64,000 nt of DNA, taken from the NCBI GenBank assembly GCA_963210315.1, contig OY723283.1, forward strand, positions 1,674,001-1,738,000, in the 5' to 3' direction. Source of the DNA: Rhynchopus euleeides (lineage: Eukaryota > Euglenozoa > Diplonemea > Diplonemida > Diplonemidae). A program made the translations under genes and the position numbers. Of the stretch, positions 40,914-51,172 are shown in pieces. The first letter of the stretch is position 1. Each line of letters starts with the position of its first letter. The notes under the pieces are model-generated. The model had not been told where the DNA came from, did no database searches, and was given only the letters and a program-made list of their open reading frames with translations.

Positions 40914-42740
40914 ATGACGCGGATTACCGACTTCCGCCGTGTTGAGCGGATTGGCCAAGGCTCGTTTGGCTATGCTGAGCTTCACGAGCGTCTCAGTGAC
41001 AGGAAGCTCGTCGTGCTGAAGGTGATGGAGAACGTGCCGTCGACAAAGCGCAGCCGGGTGATGAACGAGATCACCATTCTCAAATCGCTGAAACATGTCA
41101 ACATCACATCCTTCTACGAGGCGTGGCGTGAGCGCAACACCATCTACATCTGCATGGAGTGGGCTGACGGGGGCGACCTCAAGCGCACCATCGAGGAAAG
41201 CAAGCGCAAGCGCCAGCTCTTCGAAGAGAGCAAGATTCGTGGCTGGATGGCACAGCTTGCGTCTGCCCTGTGCTACATACACTCCGTGCACATCCTGCAC
41301 CGCGACCTGAAGAGCGCAAACGTATTCCTCGCCGATGGCAAACGTGTCATCAAGCTGGGTGACTTCGGGATCTCGAAGCAGCTGCACTCACCCCGCGCCA
41401 TGGCAATGACCACCCTCGGCACGCCGTACTACCTGTCACCGGAGATCGCACAGGGGGGGCCGTACAACGCCAAGTCAGACGTGTGGGCTGCGGGTGTGAT
41501 CCTCTACGAGCTGATGACACACACATACCCCTACAAGGCGGAGAATGCAGAGAAGCTGTTCGCCGCCATCAACAGGGGCGAGCGGCGGGCGCACAGCAGC
41601 CTGTCGCACTACTCGCCGGACCTGCAGGACCTGCTGGACAAGATGCTGAAGAAGGACTGCCGCCACAGGTGCAGCTCGTCGGGCATGCTGACCCATAGGG
41701 CACTGTGCATGGCAGCACGCGCCCCTGTGGGTCGGAGCGGCAGCTCTTCAAACCGGCAGACAAGCCGCAGCCCGACAGACAACGCCGTGCGCAGGGCGTC
41801 GCCGTCGCCACCCCTGGCACCCGACGCAGGGCTGGAGAGGCAGGGGACACGGCACCTGATGCCGAGGCTCATGGCACCTGCACCTGTCAACGCAGAGCCG
41901 CGCAAGCCTGTGCCCGATGCACAGGCCGTGGTGTCGCGCGTGCCTGGCGTGCGTGCCATGCCGCTGCGCCACATCCCTGTGTTCAAAGACAGCCGGGCTG
42001 TGCGTGCCTTTGCCCCCCGCAACGCTGCCGAGGCCTGTGCGCTGCAGGCGCGTGTGCGGTGCCCCTCCCCGATGCCGTCTCCACCCGTCCCCCCCCTGTG
42101 CCGCACCGACACGCCGCAGGGCCAGCGGTATGCCGTCCCCACAGAGGTGGTGGGGCGTGCCTCCGTTGCCGCGGCCCTGGCCTGTGTGCTGTGTGGTGTG
42201 CAGGCCTCAGCGACGCAGCTGCCAGGCGGGCGGCGCCCCGGTGTCAGGGCGGCGTGGGCCCCGCAGAGGCAGGGGGTGGCAGAGGCGATGCCAGGCCTTG
42301 GGGCCAGGGCGGGGCGTGGGGCTGATGCGCAGCTGCGGCAGGCCGAGGAGGAGTTCCGCCGCACCTACGACTACATCACTGCGACGCCCCAGACAGAAGA
42401 GGAGTCCGACTTCGAGGATGTCATGGGCCAGACCCTGAAGGCTTTGGACGAGATCGAGCAGGGCATCGCTGACTCGGACATCCACATGGATGGCATCACA
42501 CAGCACGACAGCCTCCACACGAAATGCGAGGGCCTCTGCCAGTGGCTGGAGGTGCGTGTGGGGTCAGCCAAGCTCTTCGAAGCCCTTCAATACCTCGACG
42601 CCGCCTTCGGTGAGGCTGGCACACTGCGCATGGAGCACCACTCCACCGCAGGCCGGCTGCTTGGTCGCGCTAGTCGGAGCTTCCTGCCCCTCGTGTTGGG
42701 ACTGGCGCGGTACAAAGACACGGTGAACACCCGCCAGTGA
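40914..42740 (+). CDS. NEK-family serine/threonine protein kinase
   Basis: 608 residues, single exon. The kinase domain fills about residues 7-265: glycine loop IGQGSFGYAEL (13-23), catalytic Lys36 in VVLKVM, HRDLKSAN with His129 and Asp131, DFG at 150-152, and GTPYYLSPE in the activation segment. HRDLKSANVFL, the DFGISKQL context and YYLSPE fit NIMA-related kinases of the NEK1/3/5 type. The middle (about 270-470) is Pro/Ala/Arg-rich and probably disordered. The C terminus has an acidic patch (TEEESDFEDVMGQTLKALDEIEQG) and a helical LCQWLEVRVGSAKLFEALQYLDAAFG segment. NEKs regulate flagellum length, basal bodies and mitosis, and protists usually carry many. All catalytic residues are present, so it should be active. 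Confidence 0.9.
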   Translation: MTRITDFRRVERIGQGSFGYAELHERLSDRKLVVLKVMENVPSTKRSRVMNEITILKSLKHVNITSFYEAWRERNTIYICMEWADGGDLKRTIEESKRKRQLFEESKIRGWMAQLASALCYIHSVHILHRDLKSANVFLADGKRVIKLGDFGISKQLHSPRAMAMTTLGTPYYLSPEIAQGGPYNAKSDVWAAGVILYELMTHTYPYKAENAEKLFAAINRGERRAHSSLSHYSPDLQDLLDKMLKKDCRHRCSSSGMLTHRALCMAARAPVGRSGSSSNRQTSRSPTDNAVRRASPSPPLAPDAGLERQGTRHLMPRLMAPAPVNAEPRKPVPDAQAVVSRVPGVRAMPLRHIPVFKDSRAVRAFAPRNAAEACALQARVRCPSPMPSPPVPPLCRTDTPQGQRYAVPTEVVGRASVAAALACVLCGVQASATQLPGGRRPGVRAAWAPQRQGVAEAMPGLGARAGRGADAQLRQAEEEFRRTYDYITATPQTEEESDFEDVMGQTLKALDEIEQGIADSDIHMDGITQHDSLHTKCEGLCQWLEVRVGSAKLFEALQYLDAAFGEAGTLRMEHHSTAGRLLGRASRSFLPLVLGLARYKDTVNTRQ

Positions 42741-43424
42741 CATCGGACGGGGGTCGGGCAGAGACGCACACTGCTCTGGGCGTGGTGCAGGCCCACAGCT
42801 GCTCCGAGTCAGCCACACCAGCCCTCTGCGTGTTGCGTTTGTGTTGTTGCAGTGTTGTGATGTCCCCTCCAGCCGAAGAAGCCAATCCTTCCTTTCGCAT
42901 CCCCTCACTCTCTCCTTGTGCGCTTTCCCCCCCAGGCCAGCACCCTGGCCACAGGGCTCTGCCCCACTCTGTCTCACCAGGGCTGCGCAAATGTCTCACG
43001 CAGCCCTGACCTGGTGCGGCCTTGCCCTTTGACTCTACACTCTGGCATCTCACCGGAAGAGCCGTGCGTGATGTGGATCTGCATGGTCGGTGTTGTATGT
43101 TCGTATGATTGAACCATAGGTTCGCCCCTTCCCGCCGGGAGAGCTCCGCTCTCTGGGATGGAGGGGTATGCCCGCAGCAGACACCGTCTGGCGGACGGCC
43201 CCAGTGATGGAGGTGCAGACCTCAAGCCAACCCCCCCAACCACCCCCGGCCCCACCCCTCCTTTCCGAACAGTGCATGCCCCATGACGAGCGTTGTGTCT
43301 TTTTGGTGCCCCCCAGCCACACACCACACCTGCAGGACCAGCATCACGTCCGGGGGGCTGCTTCCCCCTGTAGGTGGCCTGAGCGGGAAGCCTCTCGGGC
43401 GCAGGGAGGTCGGTGATCTCCACC
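42741..43424. other. Intergenic spacer, 684 bp
   Basis: Pyrimidine-rich stretches and no supportable gene. It ends in CTCGGGCGCAG (AG at 43403-43404) before the TM9SF ATG. Confidence 0.55.
43385..43404 (+). promoter_or_regulatory. Candidate trans-splice acceptor for the TM9SF gene
   Basis: CCTCTCGGGCGCAG, 20 nt before the ATG at 43425. Confidence 0.4.
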
Positions 43425-45435
43425 ATGTCGTCGAGAATATGCGTGGCGGCGCTGCTGCTGGCGGGGGTGACTGACACGCAGGCCGTCGCTCAGGCCAAGG
43501 TGTCGCACTTCCACTACATCCCGGGGATGTCTCTGGTTGACTACCAGCTGAACGACCTTGTCAACGTGTCGGTGAACTCCCTGCACAGCCACGACGCGCT
43601 CGTCAGCTACGACTTCTATTCTCTGCCCTTCTGCAAGCCTTCGAACATGGAGGATGTGTACGAGGCGAATTACGGGCAGATTCTGTGGGGTGACCGCATC
43701 CAGGGGTCGTACTACCAGCTGAACATGAAGACGCCCTCCAAGTGCATGCAGGTTCCGTGCACCGACGCGCAGCGCGTTGTCAAGAAGGAAGACTTGCAGA
43801 CCTTCGAGAAGCGCATCAACAACGGGTACAGGGGCAACTTCGTGGTGGACAACCTGCCTGTTGTCAACCCGGGGCGCTTCTTCTTCAACAACTCCGAGGC
43901 CTGCTACGACGGACACCCGCGTGGGTGGCCCCTCGGTGTGCCGAAGCGGTGCGCTGCTGGGAAGACTCTGATCCACAACCACTTGGCCTTCAACATCACC
44001 GTGAACAAGCATGTTGACGAAAGGTACATCATCGTGTCGGTGAAGGTGATGCCCCACTCGATCGACTGGGACCAGTACGGTATTGGGAAGTGTGGCGAGA
44101 CCCTGGATGTGATGTCGCGCGACATCCCCTTCCTGACGACGGATGGGGAGCGCAAGAACATTCACTGGACCTACAGCGTGGTTTGGCACGAGACGAAGGC
44201 CATCGACTGGAGCAACCGGTGGGACGAGTACCTCCTCCTCGCATTCTCGAACAGCTCCACGAAGACTCACTGGGCGAGCATCATCAACTCGATGCTGATC
44301 GTACTGTGTCTGTCCGCGATTGTGGCAATCATCTTGCTGCGCACGCTGCACATCGACTTCAACCGCTACAACAACTCGGAGAACGAGGACGAGACCTCCG
44401 AGGAGATGGGTTGGAAGCTGGTGCACGCCGATGTGTTCCGCCCCCCGGACCACGTGGGCCTCTTCTCCGCCTTCATCGGCACGGGCGTGCAGCTGATCGG
44501 CATGTTCTGCCTGTCCATCTTCTTCGCAGTGCTGGGCCTCCTGTCGCCTGCCAACCGCGGTGGGCTGATCACAGCCGCCATGTTCCTCTTCGTGCTGATG
44601 TCCATCGCCAACGGCGCCGTCACGGGCCTGATGCTCAACATGTTCAAGGAGCGCCGCTGGAAGGTGGTCTTCCTCTCCGGCCTGCTGTACCCCGGTGTGC
44701 TGTTTGCCCTGTGGCTCAGCATGGAGGCCTACATCCAGGTGTCCAGGCAGGGTGCCAACACGGCCCCTATCTACGCCATCCTGGAGATCATGGCCCTGTG
44801 GTTCGGCGTGTCCCTCCCCCTGGTTGTGCTCGGGGCCGGTTTCGGCTTCAAGGTATGCCCACTGCTGTGCACTCCCCCTCCCCCTCCCCCCTCGCACCTG
44901 CCTCCACCACCGCCACCACCAACAGTTCCCTGACATCGAGCCCATCACGTCGGTGGCGAAGCTGCCCCGGAAGATCCCCCCGCAGCGCTGGTACCTCGAG
45001 CTGCCTGTGCTGGTGCTTGCCCCCGGGCTCATCCCCTTCGGGGCGGCCTTCGTGGAGCTGCGCTTCATCCTCTTCAGCATGTGGCAGGGCATGGTGTACT
45101 ACGTCTTCGGGTTCCTTGCCATCAGCGCCATCACGGTGGGGGTGGCTGCTGCAGAGGTGGCTGTCGTGATGATCTACTTCCTGCTGGTGTTTGAGGACCA
45201 CCGCTGGTGGTGGCGGTCAGTGTTCATCCCCGGCGGCATGGGGATTTGGTTCTTCGCCTACAGCATCTTCTACTACAACAACTACCTGCAGCTGAAGACG
45301 ACCCTTGCGGCTTTCATCTACTTCGAGGTGATGGCTGCCCTGTCGGTTTCGATCTTCATCTCGATCGGGACCATCGGGTTCATTTCGTCGCTGATCTTCA
45401 TCAGGGCGATCTACTCCCGCATCAAGATTGATTAG
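43425..45435 (+). CDS. TM9SF/EMP70 nonaspanin membrane protein, two exons
   Basis: Exons 43425-44852 and 44926-45435 join in frame to 645 residues, a normal length for this family. The 73-nt intron runs from GTATG to CAG. A signal peptide (about residues 1-22) leads to a lumenal domain with family landmarks: YDFYSLPFCKP, ILWGDRI and WTYSVVW. From about residue 286 come nine predicted membrane spans, including the QLIGMF, PGVLFALW and HRWWWRSV regions. The C terminus ends in KID, matching the KxD Golgi-retention signal of TM9SF proteins. These proteins sort membrane proteins in the Golgi and endosomes and affect adhesion and phagocytosis in amoebae. Family assignment is secure; the subfamily is not resolved. 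Confidence 0.93.
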
Positions 45436-47528
45436 GCGATATACTGGCTAGGCCAGAATGGGTCATGGCAAAGAAAGGGTTGCAGAGAGGGGCGTGCGCG
45501 TGGCGTTTTTATTTGAGGAGACGGGAACAGTGACCTCCGGACATGATTTTTTTAAGGCTCCCCCATTGTCGTGCCGCAATAGAATGGAGGAGGGGGGGGG
45601 GGAAACCCAGGTGAACACCAGCAGGGTGTATCTACAGTGATTACAATGCACCAGCAAGGCTCGTGGAAGTGGGTTTGACATGGAAACCACATGTCCAAGC
45701 CCTTTTGACAAAACCGCTATTCGTCAAGTTGCTCCACTTGCAAGGCCTTTTTTGTCAGCCCGTCTGTAAAGCCAAAGGTCCATACTCTGGGCACCCTGTG
45801 TGGGTGCATGGTCCCGACACCCGCCACGCCTTCACCGATCTTCCCACCCTCTGGCCGGTGCATCCCAGTTTTCACCCGGGCAACACAAACCCTGTCAAAA
45901 AGGGATGCAACCAGACGCTGCCAGGTTGGCTGCCCCCACGACCTCGTCTGAGCACCACTCAATGCGGTCTGGGGCACCACACCTGCATCACAGAGCCAAG
46001 GGGAGATGGGTGAGGGGCCTGCTTGCCTTTGCTCTAAAAAGAAGTGATGTACCCCCCTTTCCCCCCCCCCTTCCCCTCTTCCCGCCAGAGCATAACTGGA
46101 TGCGTAAAAAGACGTTTGGGGGAGTGGGGGGGGTGCGGGAGGTGAAGTGTGTGGGGAGGGGGGGGTCTTCGTTCAAACAGTGCAGGATGAGCGAGCTTCC
46201 CCCGAACAAGACATGTGTTGCGCGGACACAGTTCAGACCCCTCCCTGTTTGGCGTTTTTTGACTAGTAAAAAATATGGAAGATGTGGTTATGTGGTGGGT
46301 GAGTGAGTGTGTGTGTGTGTGTGGGTGTTTTTTTTCGCTAAAAAATGTGTTGTACAGATCGGATGTGGGTGAGGGGGGGGGGGTAAAATATGCTGCCTTT
46401 CTCTTCGTTCTCCTTGCCTTTTTTTTCTCTCTTCCACCGCCGGAAAAAAATGAAGGACACCCGGAGCAAATCGGGTCTGTGAAGCCACCTGCTCCATGAA
46501 CTCCATGAGGATGGTGCCTGCCGAAACATCGAAGGGGAAGCCCCCAAGCATCAATATACAGAGTCCGGCAACGATTCAACTGCCTCCAAGATCCAAAACG
46601 CAACTGAACAGCAAATAGATACGCAGTCAACAGAGAAACCAAAACAGGTACGTGACAGCGAGAAGATGCGGGAGTGGCACCACAAGCGAGCCTGGCCCAT
46701 TCTACCTCTAACTGAATGTGGTGCCTGGGTGCGAGGAGGGTTTTGCCCCGACGCCTGATTCTGTCATATTTTTTTTTGACACTTCCCCTTTTTTGCTGTT
46801 TACGATCCCCACCCCCCTTCCCCCACCTCAGAGGCTGCCCATCGTCCTGCCAGCCTTTTGTCGTGGGGGGGAGATGGTTTTTCATTTCTTCCACCCCCAC
46901 ACCCCAGGCGGGGGAGCTGTCAAAAAAAATACAACATGAACGTTGACTGAACATGTGAATCACCTTCCCCCCACCCCCCCGCCTCTCCCCCCGCCCGCCC
47001 GCCCGCCTTTTCTTTTTCGCCATAATGATTCTGTCTCCCCACCACTGGCCCCCCCCCTCTCTCTCGTCTATCTGCAAGCAGTTTGTTGATCTCCTTTTTG
47101 CCCAAGGCGTTGTTGGTGATCCGAGTCAGTATTGACAAAGTCCCTCAAGCCAGCCATGCCCAGACCCACACACACTCTTGGTTCGTGCCCTGGGGCACGG
47201 ATCGAGAACGGGGGGGGGGGGGAATCCTAAATTAGCTGCTCCGATTCGTCTTGCGGTGTGTTGTGGGTTTGGGCTATGCCTGGCCTCCACATGTCGGATG
47301 GACAGTCGCTGGTGCTTTGATCGTCACGGGGCAGGTTGCAGAGAAGAGGCTGCTAGATTCACACCCCCAAAAAAAAATGTCCAAATCGTGCAAAAAAATC
47401 ACTCGATTTTGGGACATGAGATAAGTGTGCGTTGGGAGCCCACTGGTTTGCCCTCTTGTATTCCTTCGTTCTAAGGCAGCAGCAGACAACGAATGTGTGG
47501 CTGGGGGGGGGGGGGGGCTTGTTTTCTG
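45436..47528. other. Intergenic spacer, 2.1 kb
   Basis: No gene found. Contains a G-run (45593-45602), a C-run (46063-46072), a GT microsatellite (about 46299-46325), a CGCC run (about 46990-47006) and G-runs at 47212-47222 and 47504-47517, the last directly before the fold-back element. Confidence 0.5.
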
Positions 47529-49023
47529 CACGGTGGGATCTTGTAAATTTTACATGTATAACTACAAGTATATACATGTATTATACATGTATAATACTTG
47601 CATGTCAACTATTATACATGTATAATACATGTATATGCCTGAAATATACATGTAAAATACATGTACCGTAAACGGAAATATTGTGGACCGTAATAAAGGT
47701 GAACCGTACTATAGGTGGACCGTAAAAAAGATGGAACAAATGGGATTTTTCCGGAACTTGGAACATTTTTACGGTCCACCTATTTTACGGTTGGGATCGT
47801 GGACTTGGCGGTTTTTTTTACGAGTTCCTTCGCGACGAAGTCGCGAAGGAACCAAGGAAATCGTACGGCTGAAGCTGCAGGATTAACACCACAGGGCCTC
47901 AGCACAGAGTGTGCACTCACCATCGTCCGGGAACTGTTCTCCCACAGTTACTGCAGGGTGTACTACACTAAAGGAGTACGATTTCCCTGAATTTTTCGGG
48001 CACTGATTCACGAATTTACATCTGGAGGGAGCCCGGTGGTCTCAGCTTCTGTCTGCGCGCCCTGCCGTACTGTGGCTGCTTTTGTGGGCTCGTGCAGCAG
48101 GTTCTACTTTTACTTCTACCGGAATGCTCCTTGCATGGTACTACACTTCTCGAGGTGTGGTGGTGGGTGAGTCTCGAGGTGAGATCGTGCCTTTTCCACA
48201 CGCAGGGAGGACTTGCTTCTCTTGCTGGTGTTGGTTGCGGTGGTGGAGGGAGGGTCCAAAGCTGGGAGGTCGGGAGGCCTACGTGTGGGTGTCTGCGGCG
48301 TGGAGGCCGCAGTCCGCGCCCCGCAACCCACCAGCCCGCGGGCGAAAAACGCATTGTCTTTTCCATATTCAGTCCCAATAAATGGTGGACCGTAAAAAAG
48401 ATGGAACGTTTGGCCTTTTTTTGGGAACTTGGAACATTTTTACGGTCCACCCTTTTTCCGTTTACGGTATATCAAGTAAAAATACATGTATAATACTTGC
48501 ATGTCAACTATTATACATGTATCTTTACTTGATATACATGTATTTTACATGTATATTTCATGCATTTACATGTATTTTACATGTATAATACTTGTCATGC
48601 AAGTATTATACATGTAAAATACTTGCATGACAAGTAAAATACATGTATAATACTTGCATGACAAGTAAAATACTTGCATGCAAGTAAAATACATGTATTT
48701 TACTTGCATGCAAGTATTTTACTTGTCATGCAAGTATTTTACATGTATAATACTTGCATGACAAGTATTATACATGTAAAATACATGTAAATGCATGAAA
48801 TATACATGTAAAATACATGTATATCAAGTAAAGATACATGTATAATAGTTGACATGCAAGTATTATACATGTATTTTTACTTGATATACATGTATTTTAC
48901 ATGTATATTTCAGGCATATACATGTATTATACATGTATAATAGTTGACATGCAAGTATTATACATGTATAATACATGTATATACTTGTAGTTATACATGT
49001 AAAATTTACAAGATCCCACCGTG
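47529..49023. mobile_element. 1.5-kb fold-back element with nested inverted repeats
   Basis: The left arm (47529 to about 47664) is the reverse complement of the right arm (about 48888-49023), both opening with CACGGTGGGATCTTGTAAA. A second pair lies inside: TACCGTAAACGGAA at 47664-47677 and its complement at 48456-48469. Two hairpins of GGTGGACCGTAAAAAAGATGG type follow (47713-47781 and 48384-48451), then a perfect 12-bp stem with a 3-nt loop (TTCCTTCGCGAC / GTCGCGAAGGAA, near 47825). 48471-48895 is an AT-rich near-palindrome built from TACATGTA and CTTGCATG units. No coding sequence and no clear target duplication. Confidence 0.75.
48050..48150 (+). repeat. Dispersed repeat related to 63423-63525
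   Basis: Shares CTGCGCGC-CCTG, GTGCAGCAGGTTCTACTTTT and the ATGGTACTACAC segment with the downstream copy at roughly three of four positions. It lies inside the fold-back element. Confidence 0.5.
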
Positions 49024-49207
49024 TGTGGGGATAGTGGTGGGGGGGGGTAGTGGTGGTGGGTGTGATGTGAAGAAGAAGAGAAGGCTAACCGCTTTAGACC
49101 CCGCCCCCCCCCCCCTCCCCTCCGGTGCAAAAATGAAAGTAAGAGACCTGAAAAACATGCCGATGGGACAGAACCTGTGAGCCTATGCAGCATTATCGCA
49201 GTATCTC

Positions 49208-50806
49208 ATGGGGCTGTGCTTGTCGGTTGACAGTAAAGAGCAGGCACGCCTGGGAAAAATCAAAATATGCCCCACTCCACCCCCTCCCCCCCCTTCGCCG
49301 TTTAGTATTATCCCACACAACATGGGTGTCCTTCTGCGGATGTGCTATCCCACCATGTCTATTCCGTGTCTTCGTCGCCCCACCATCCGAACTGCAGATG
49401 CCCACGCCGCAGGGGGGTGGCGGGCTGCAATGCTCGGAGATGCCGAGCCCGCCGCAGGGGGAACCGCCCCACAGCGACGCTCCTTCATCGACACGGTGAT
49501 GTCCAACACCCAGCGGAAGAAGGCACTCCTCTCTGTGGCCGTGGCCCACCCACTCCACCCGCAGCAGACCGCCCACCCCGTCACCCTCCACAGCCTGTCT
49601 GGCCACCCCAATGCTGACGCATCCGATGCATCTGACACCACCCCGCCCGACATGCCCTGCGAGCTGATCGTGACGCCACACGGGTTCCACCTGCTGCGCT
49701 GCAGAGACCTGGCAGAGTGTGTGGCGCTCGCCTGGAGCGGCGTGGAGCAAGTCGCAGCCACCCCTCCGGGAGTGACGGTGACGCCATCCTGCACCGACAC
49801 CCCCCCTGTCTGCATCCACTGCCCCGGGGGTGACGGGCAGGCGGTGTTCGGCCTGATGTCGGGGCGGCTTCGTGAATACCACAGATTCCTTGGGTCGAAG
49901 GGCATCGCCCCCCCCGACAGCGGCGCTGCCGCGCCGCCACCGGAGGTCGGCACCAGCTACCCTGCGCGTCACAGCTCTGCCGGGTCCGAATCGCAGGACT
50001 TCGAGAAAGCAGTGGTTGCACCCTGCAGGCAGCAGTTTGCCACGCCGTCAGATGCTGCGCTTATCCCTGCGGGTGGCCCGCCAGGGCCCCTAGCGTCGCA
50101 GGGGAGAGGGGCAAGGGGTGCAGAGGGCAAGGCGGGCGTCTGCCTCTCCGACCCCGCGGAGCGTGCGCGCCTGCTGGAGTGGTATAAGGAGGAGTGGAGC
50201 GCTGCGGAGGGGCGGGGCGTGTCGAAGGTGATGGAGAGGCTGCAGGAGGCGCGGCGGTGGAAGGATCCCGCGTACTGCGAAGGGCTGGGGGAGGCGGCAG
50301 CCGCTGCGGCCGGGAGCGTCGCGGCTGCCCATGAGGACTGGGTCCTGAGCTGCGAGGAGGTGCAGGCGCGGAGGGTGATCGGGGAGTTCTGGAGCCAGCA
50401 GGAGCATCTCGGCCTGCTGCAGCGGCTGCGGCAGGGGTGTGCGGTGGAGGCGGTGTGCTGCGGCAGGCGGGGGATGGATGATGAGCTGCTGCAGGTGTTG
50501 CTGGAGCACCTCGCGGACAACGGGCAGACGAAGTGTCTTAAGATTCCGCACAGCCCGATCACGGATGCAGGGGTGGCGGCGCTGTGTGACATGTTGTTAC
50601 CCGGGACTGTGCTCTCCACGTTGGACCTGACAGGGTGTGGATTTCTGACACGCAAGTCTCTCGATAGGCTGGTTGAAGCAGCGCATGAACATGTGCAGCT
50701 CAGGCATGTGTCGCTGTCGCGGCCGTGCGGTGTGTCAGATGCGGATATGCAGGTGCTGGAGCAGACGACAATGCTCAACCTGCTCTCGGGCATCTCGGCT
50801 GCGTGA
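49208..50806 (+). CDS. PH-like and leucine-rich-repeat protein, possibly N-acylated
   Basis: 532 residues from the ATG at 49208. That start gives MGLCLSVDSK, with Gly2, Cys4 and Ser6 as in myristoylated and palmitoylated proteins, but it translates a C-rich tract into PTPPPPPPSPF. A shorter start at 49322 (494 residues) follows a pyrimidine tract and AG (ending 49305), so the two cannot be separated here. Residues about 150-228 (CELIVTPHGFHLLRC...ECVALAWSGVEQV...VFGLMSGRLREYHRF) look like a PH-type beta sandwich. The C terminus (about 422-508) has LRR features: LKIPHSPITDAGVAALCDML, LSTLDLTGCGFLTRKSLDRL and LRHVSLSRPCGVSDADM. Signalling or cortical scaffolding is plausible. No named family recognised. 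Confidence 0.65.
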   Translation: MGLCLSVDSKEQARLGKIKICPTPPPPPPSPFSIIPHNMGVLLRMCYPTMSIPCLRRPTIRTADAHAAGGWRAAMLGDAEPAAGGTAPQRRSFIDTVMSNTQRKKALLSVAVAHPLHPQQTAHPVTLHSLSGHPNADASDASDTTPPDMPCELIVTPHGFHLLRCRDLAECVALAWSGVEQVAATPPGVTVTPSCTDTPPVCIHCPGGDGQAVFGLMSGRLREYHRFLGSKGIAPPDSGAAAPPPEVGTSYPARHSSAGSESQDFEKAVVAPCRQQFATPSDAALIPAGGPPGPLASQGRGARGAEGKAGVCLSDPAERARLLEWYKEEWSAAEGRGVSKVMERLQEARRWKDPAYCEGLGEAAAAAAGSVAAAHEDWVLSCEEVQARRVIGEFWSQQEHLGLLQRLRQGCAVEAVCCGRRGMDDELLQVLLEHLADNGQTKCLKIPHSPITDAGVAALCDMLLPGTVLSTLDLTGCGFLTRKSLDRLVEAAHEHVQLRHVSLSRPCGVSDADMQVLEQTTMLNLLSGISAA

Positions 50807-51172
50807 TCCATTGCCATGGGTGGCGCAGCGTCGTGTCTCGCCCCGGACTGGTTGGTGTCGAGGGTCGGGGTGTAGCCCAACAAGCCCCCCCTGCCCCCCT
50901 GCCTCGCCCCTGTCCCCCGTCTCCCTCCCGGACTTGACGTGCGAACCCCTCCCAGTATTTTTTTTGGCCTTACGCGGCGTTTTTGGCCGAACCACGGCGA
51001 ACAAGCTTTGCCTGTGTTTTGAGAAAGCACCACAACGCCACCTCACAGCAACACATCCTTCCACAGGGGCCACAGCACACTGGCACTCGTGCACAAACAC
51101 CACCCGGGGGGGCGCTGAGGCGCGCCGTTGTCCTACAGTACGCGATACGACATCGACAGCACCGCCCCCAAG
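50807..51172. other. Intergenic spacer, 366 bp
   Basis: C-rich stretch (about 50883-50935). Ends in GTTGTCCTACAG (AG at 51137-51138) before the next gene. Confidence 0.55.
51125..51138 (+). promoter_or_regulatory. Candidate trans-splice acceptor for the type I membrane protein gene
   Basis: CCGTTGTCCTACAG, 34 nt before the ATG at 51173. Confidence 0.45.

Noticed and set aside
43344..45092. 582-codon minus-strand frame opposite the TM9SF gene
   Set aside because: The + strand has the full nonaspanin layout; the antisense product is His/Val-rich with no domain.
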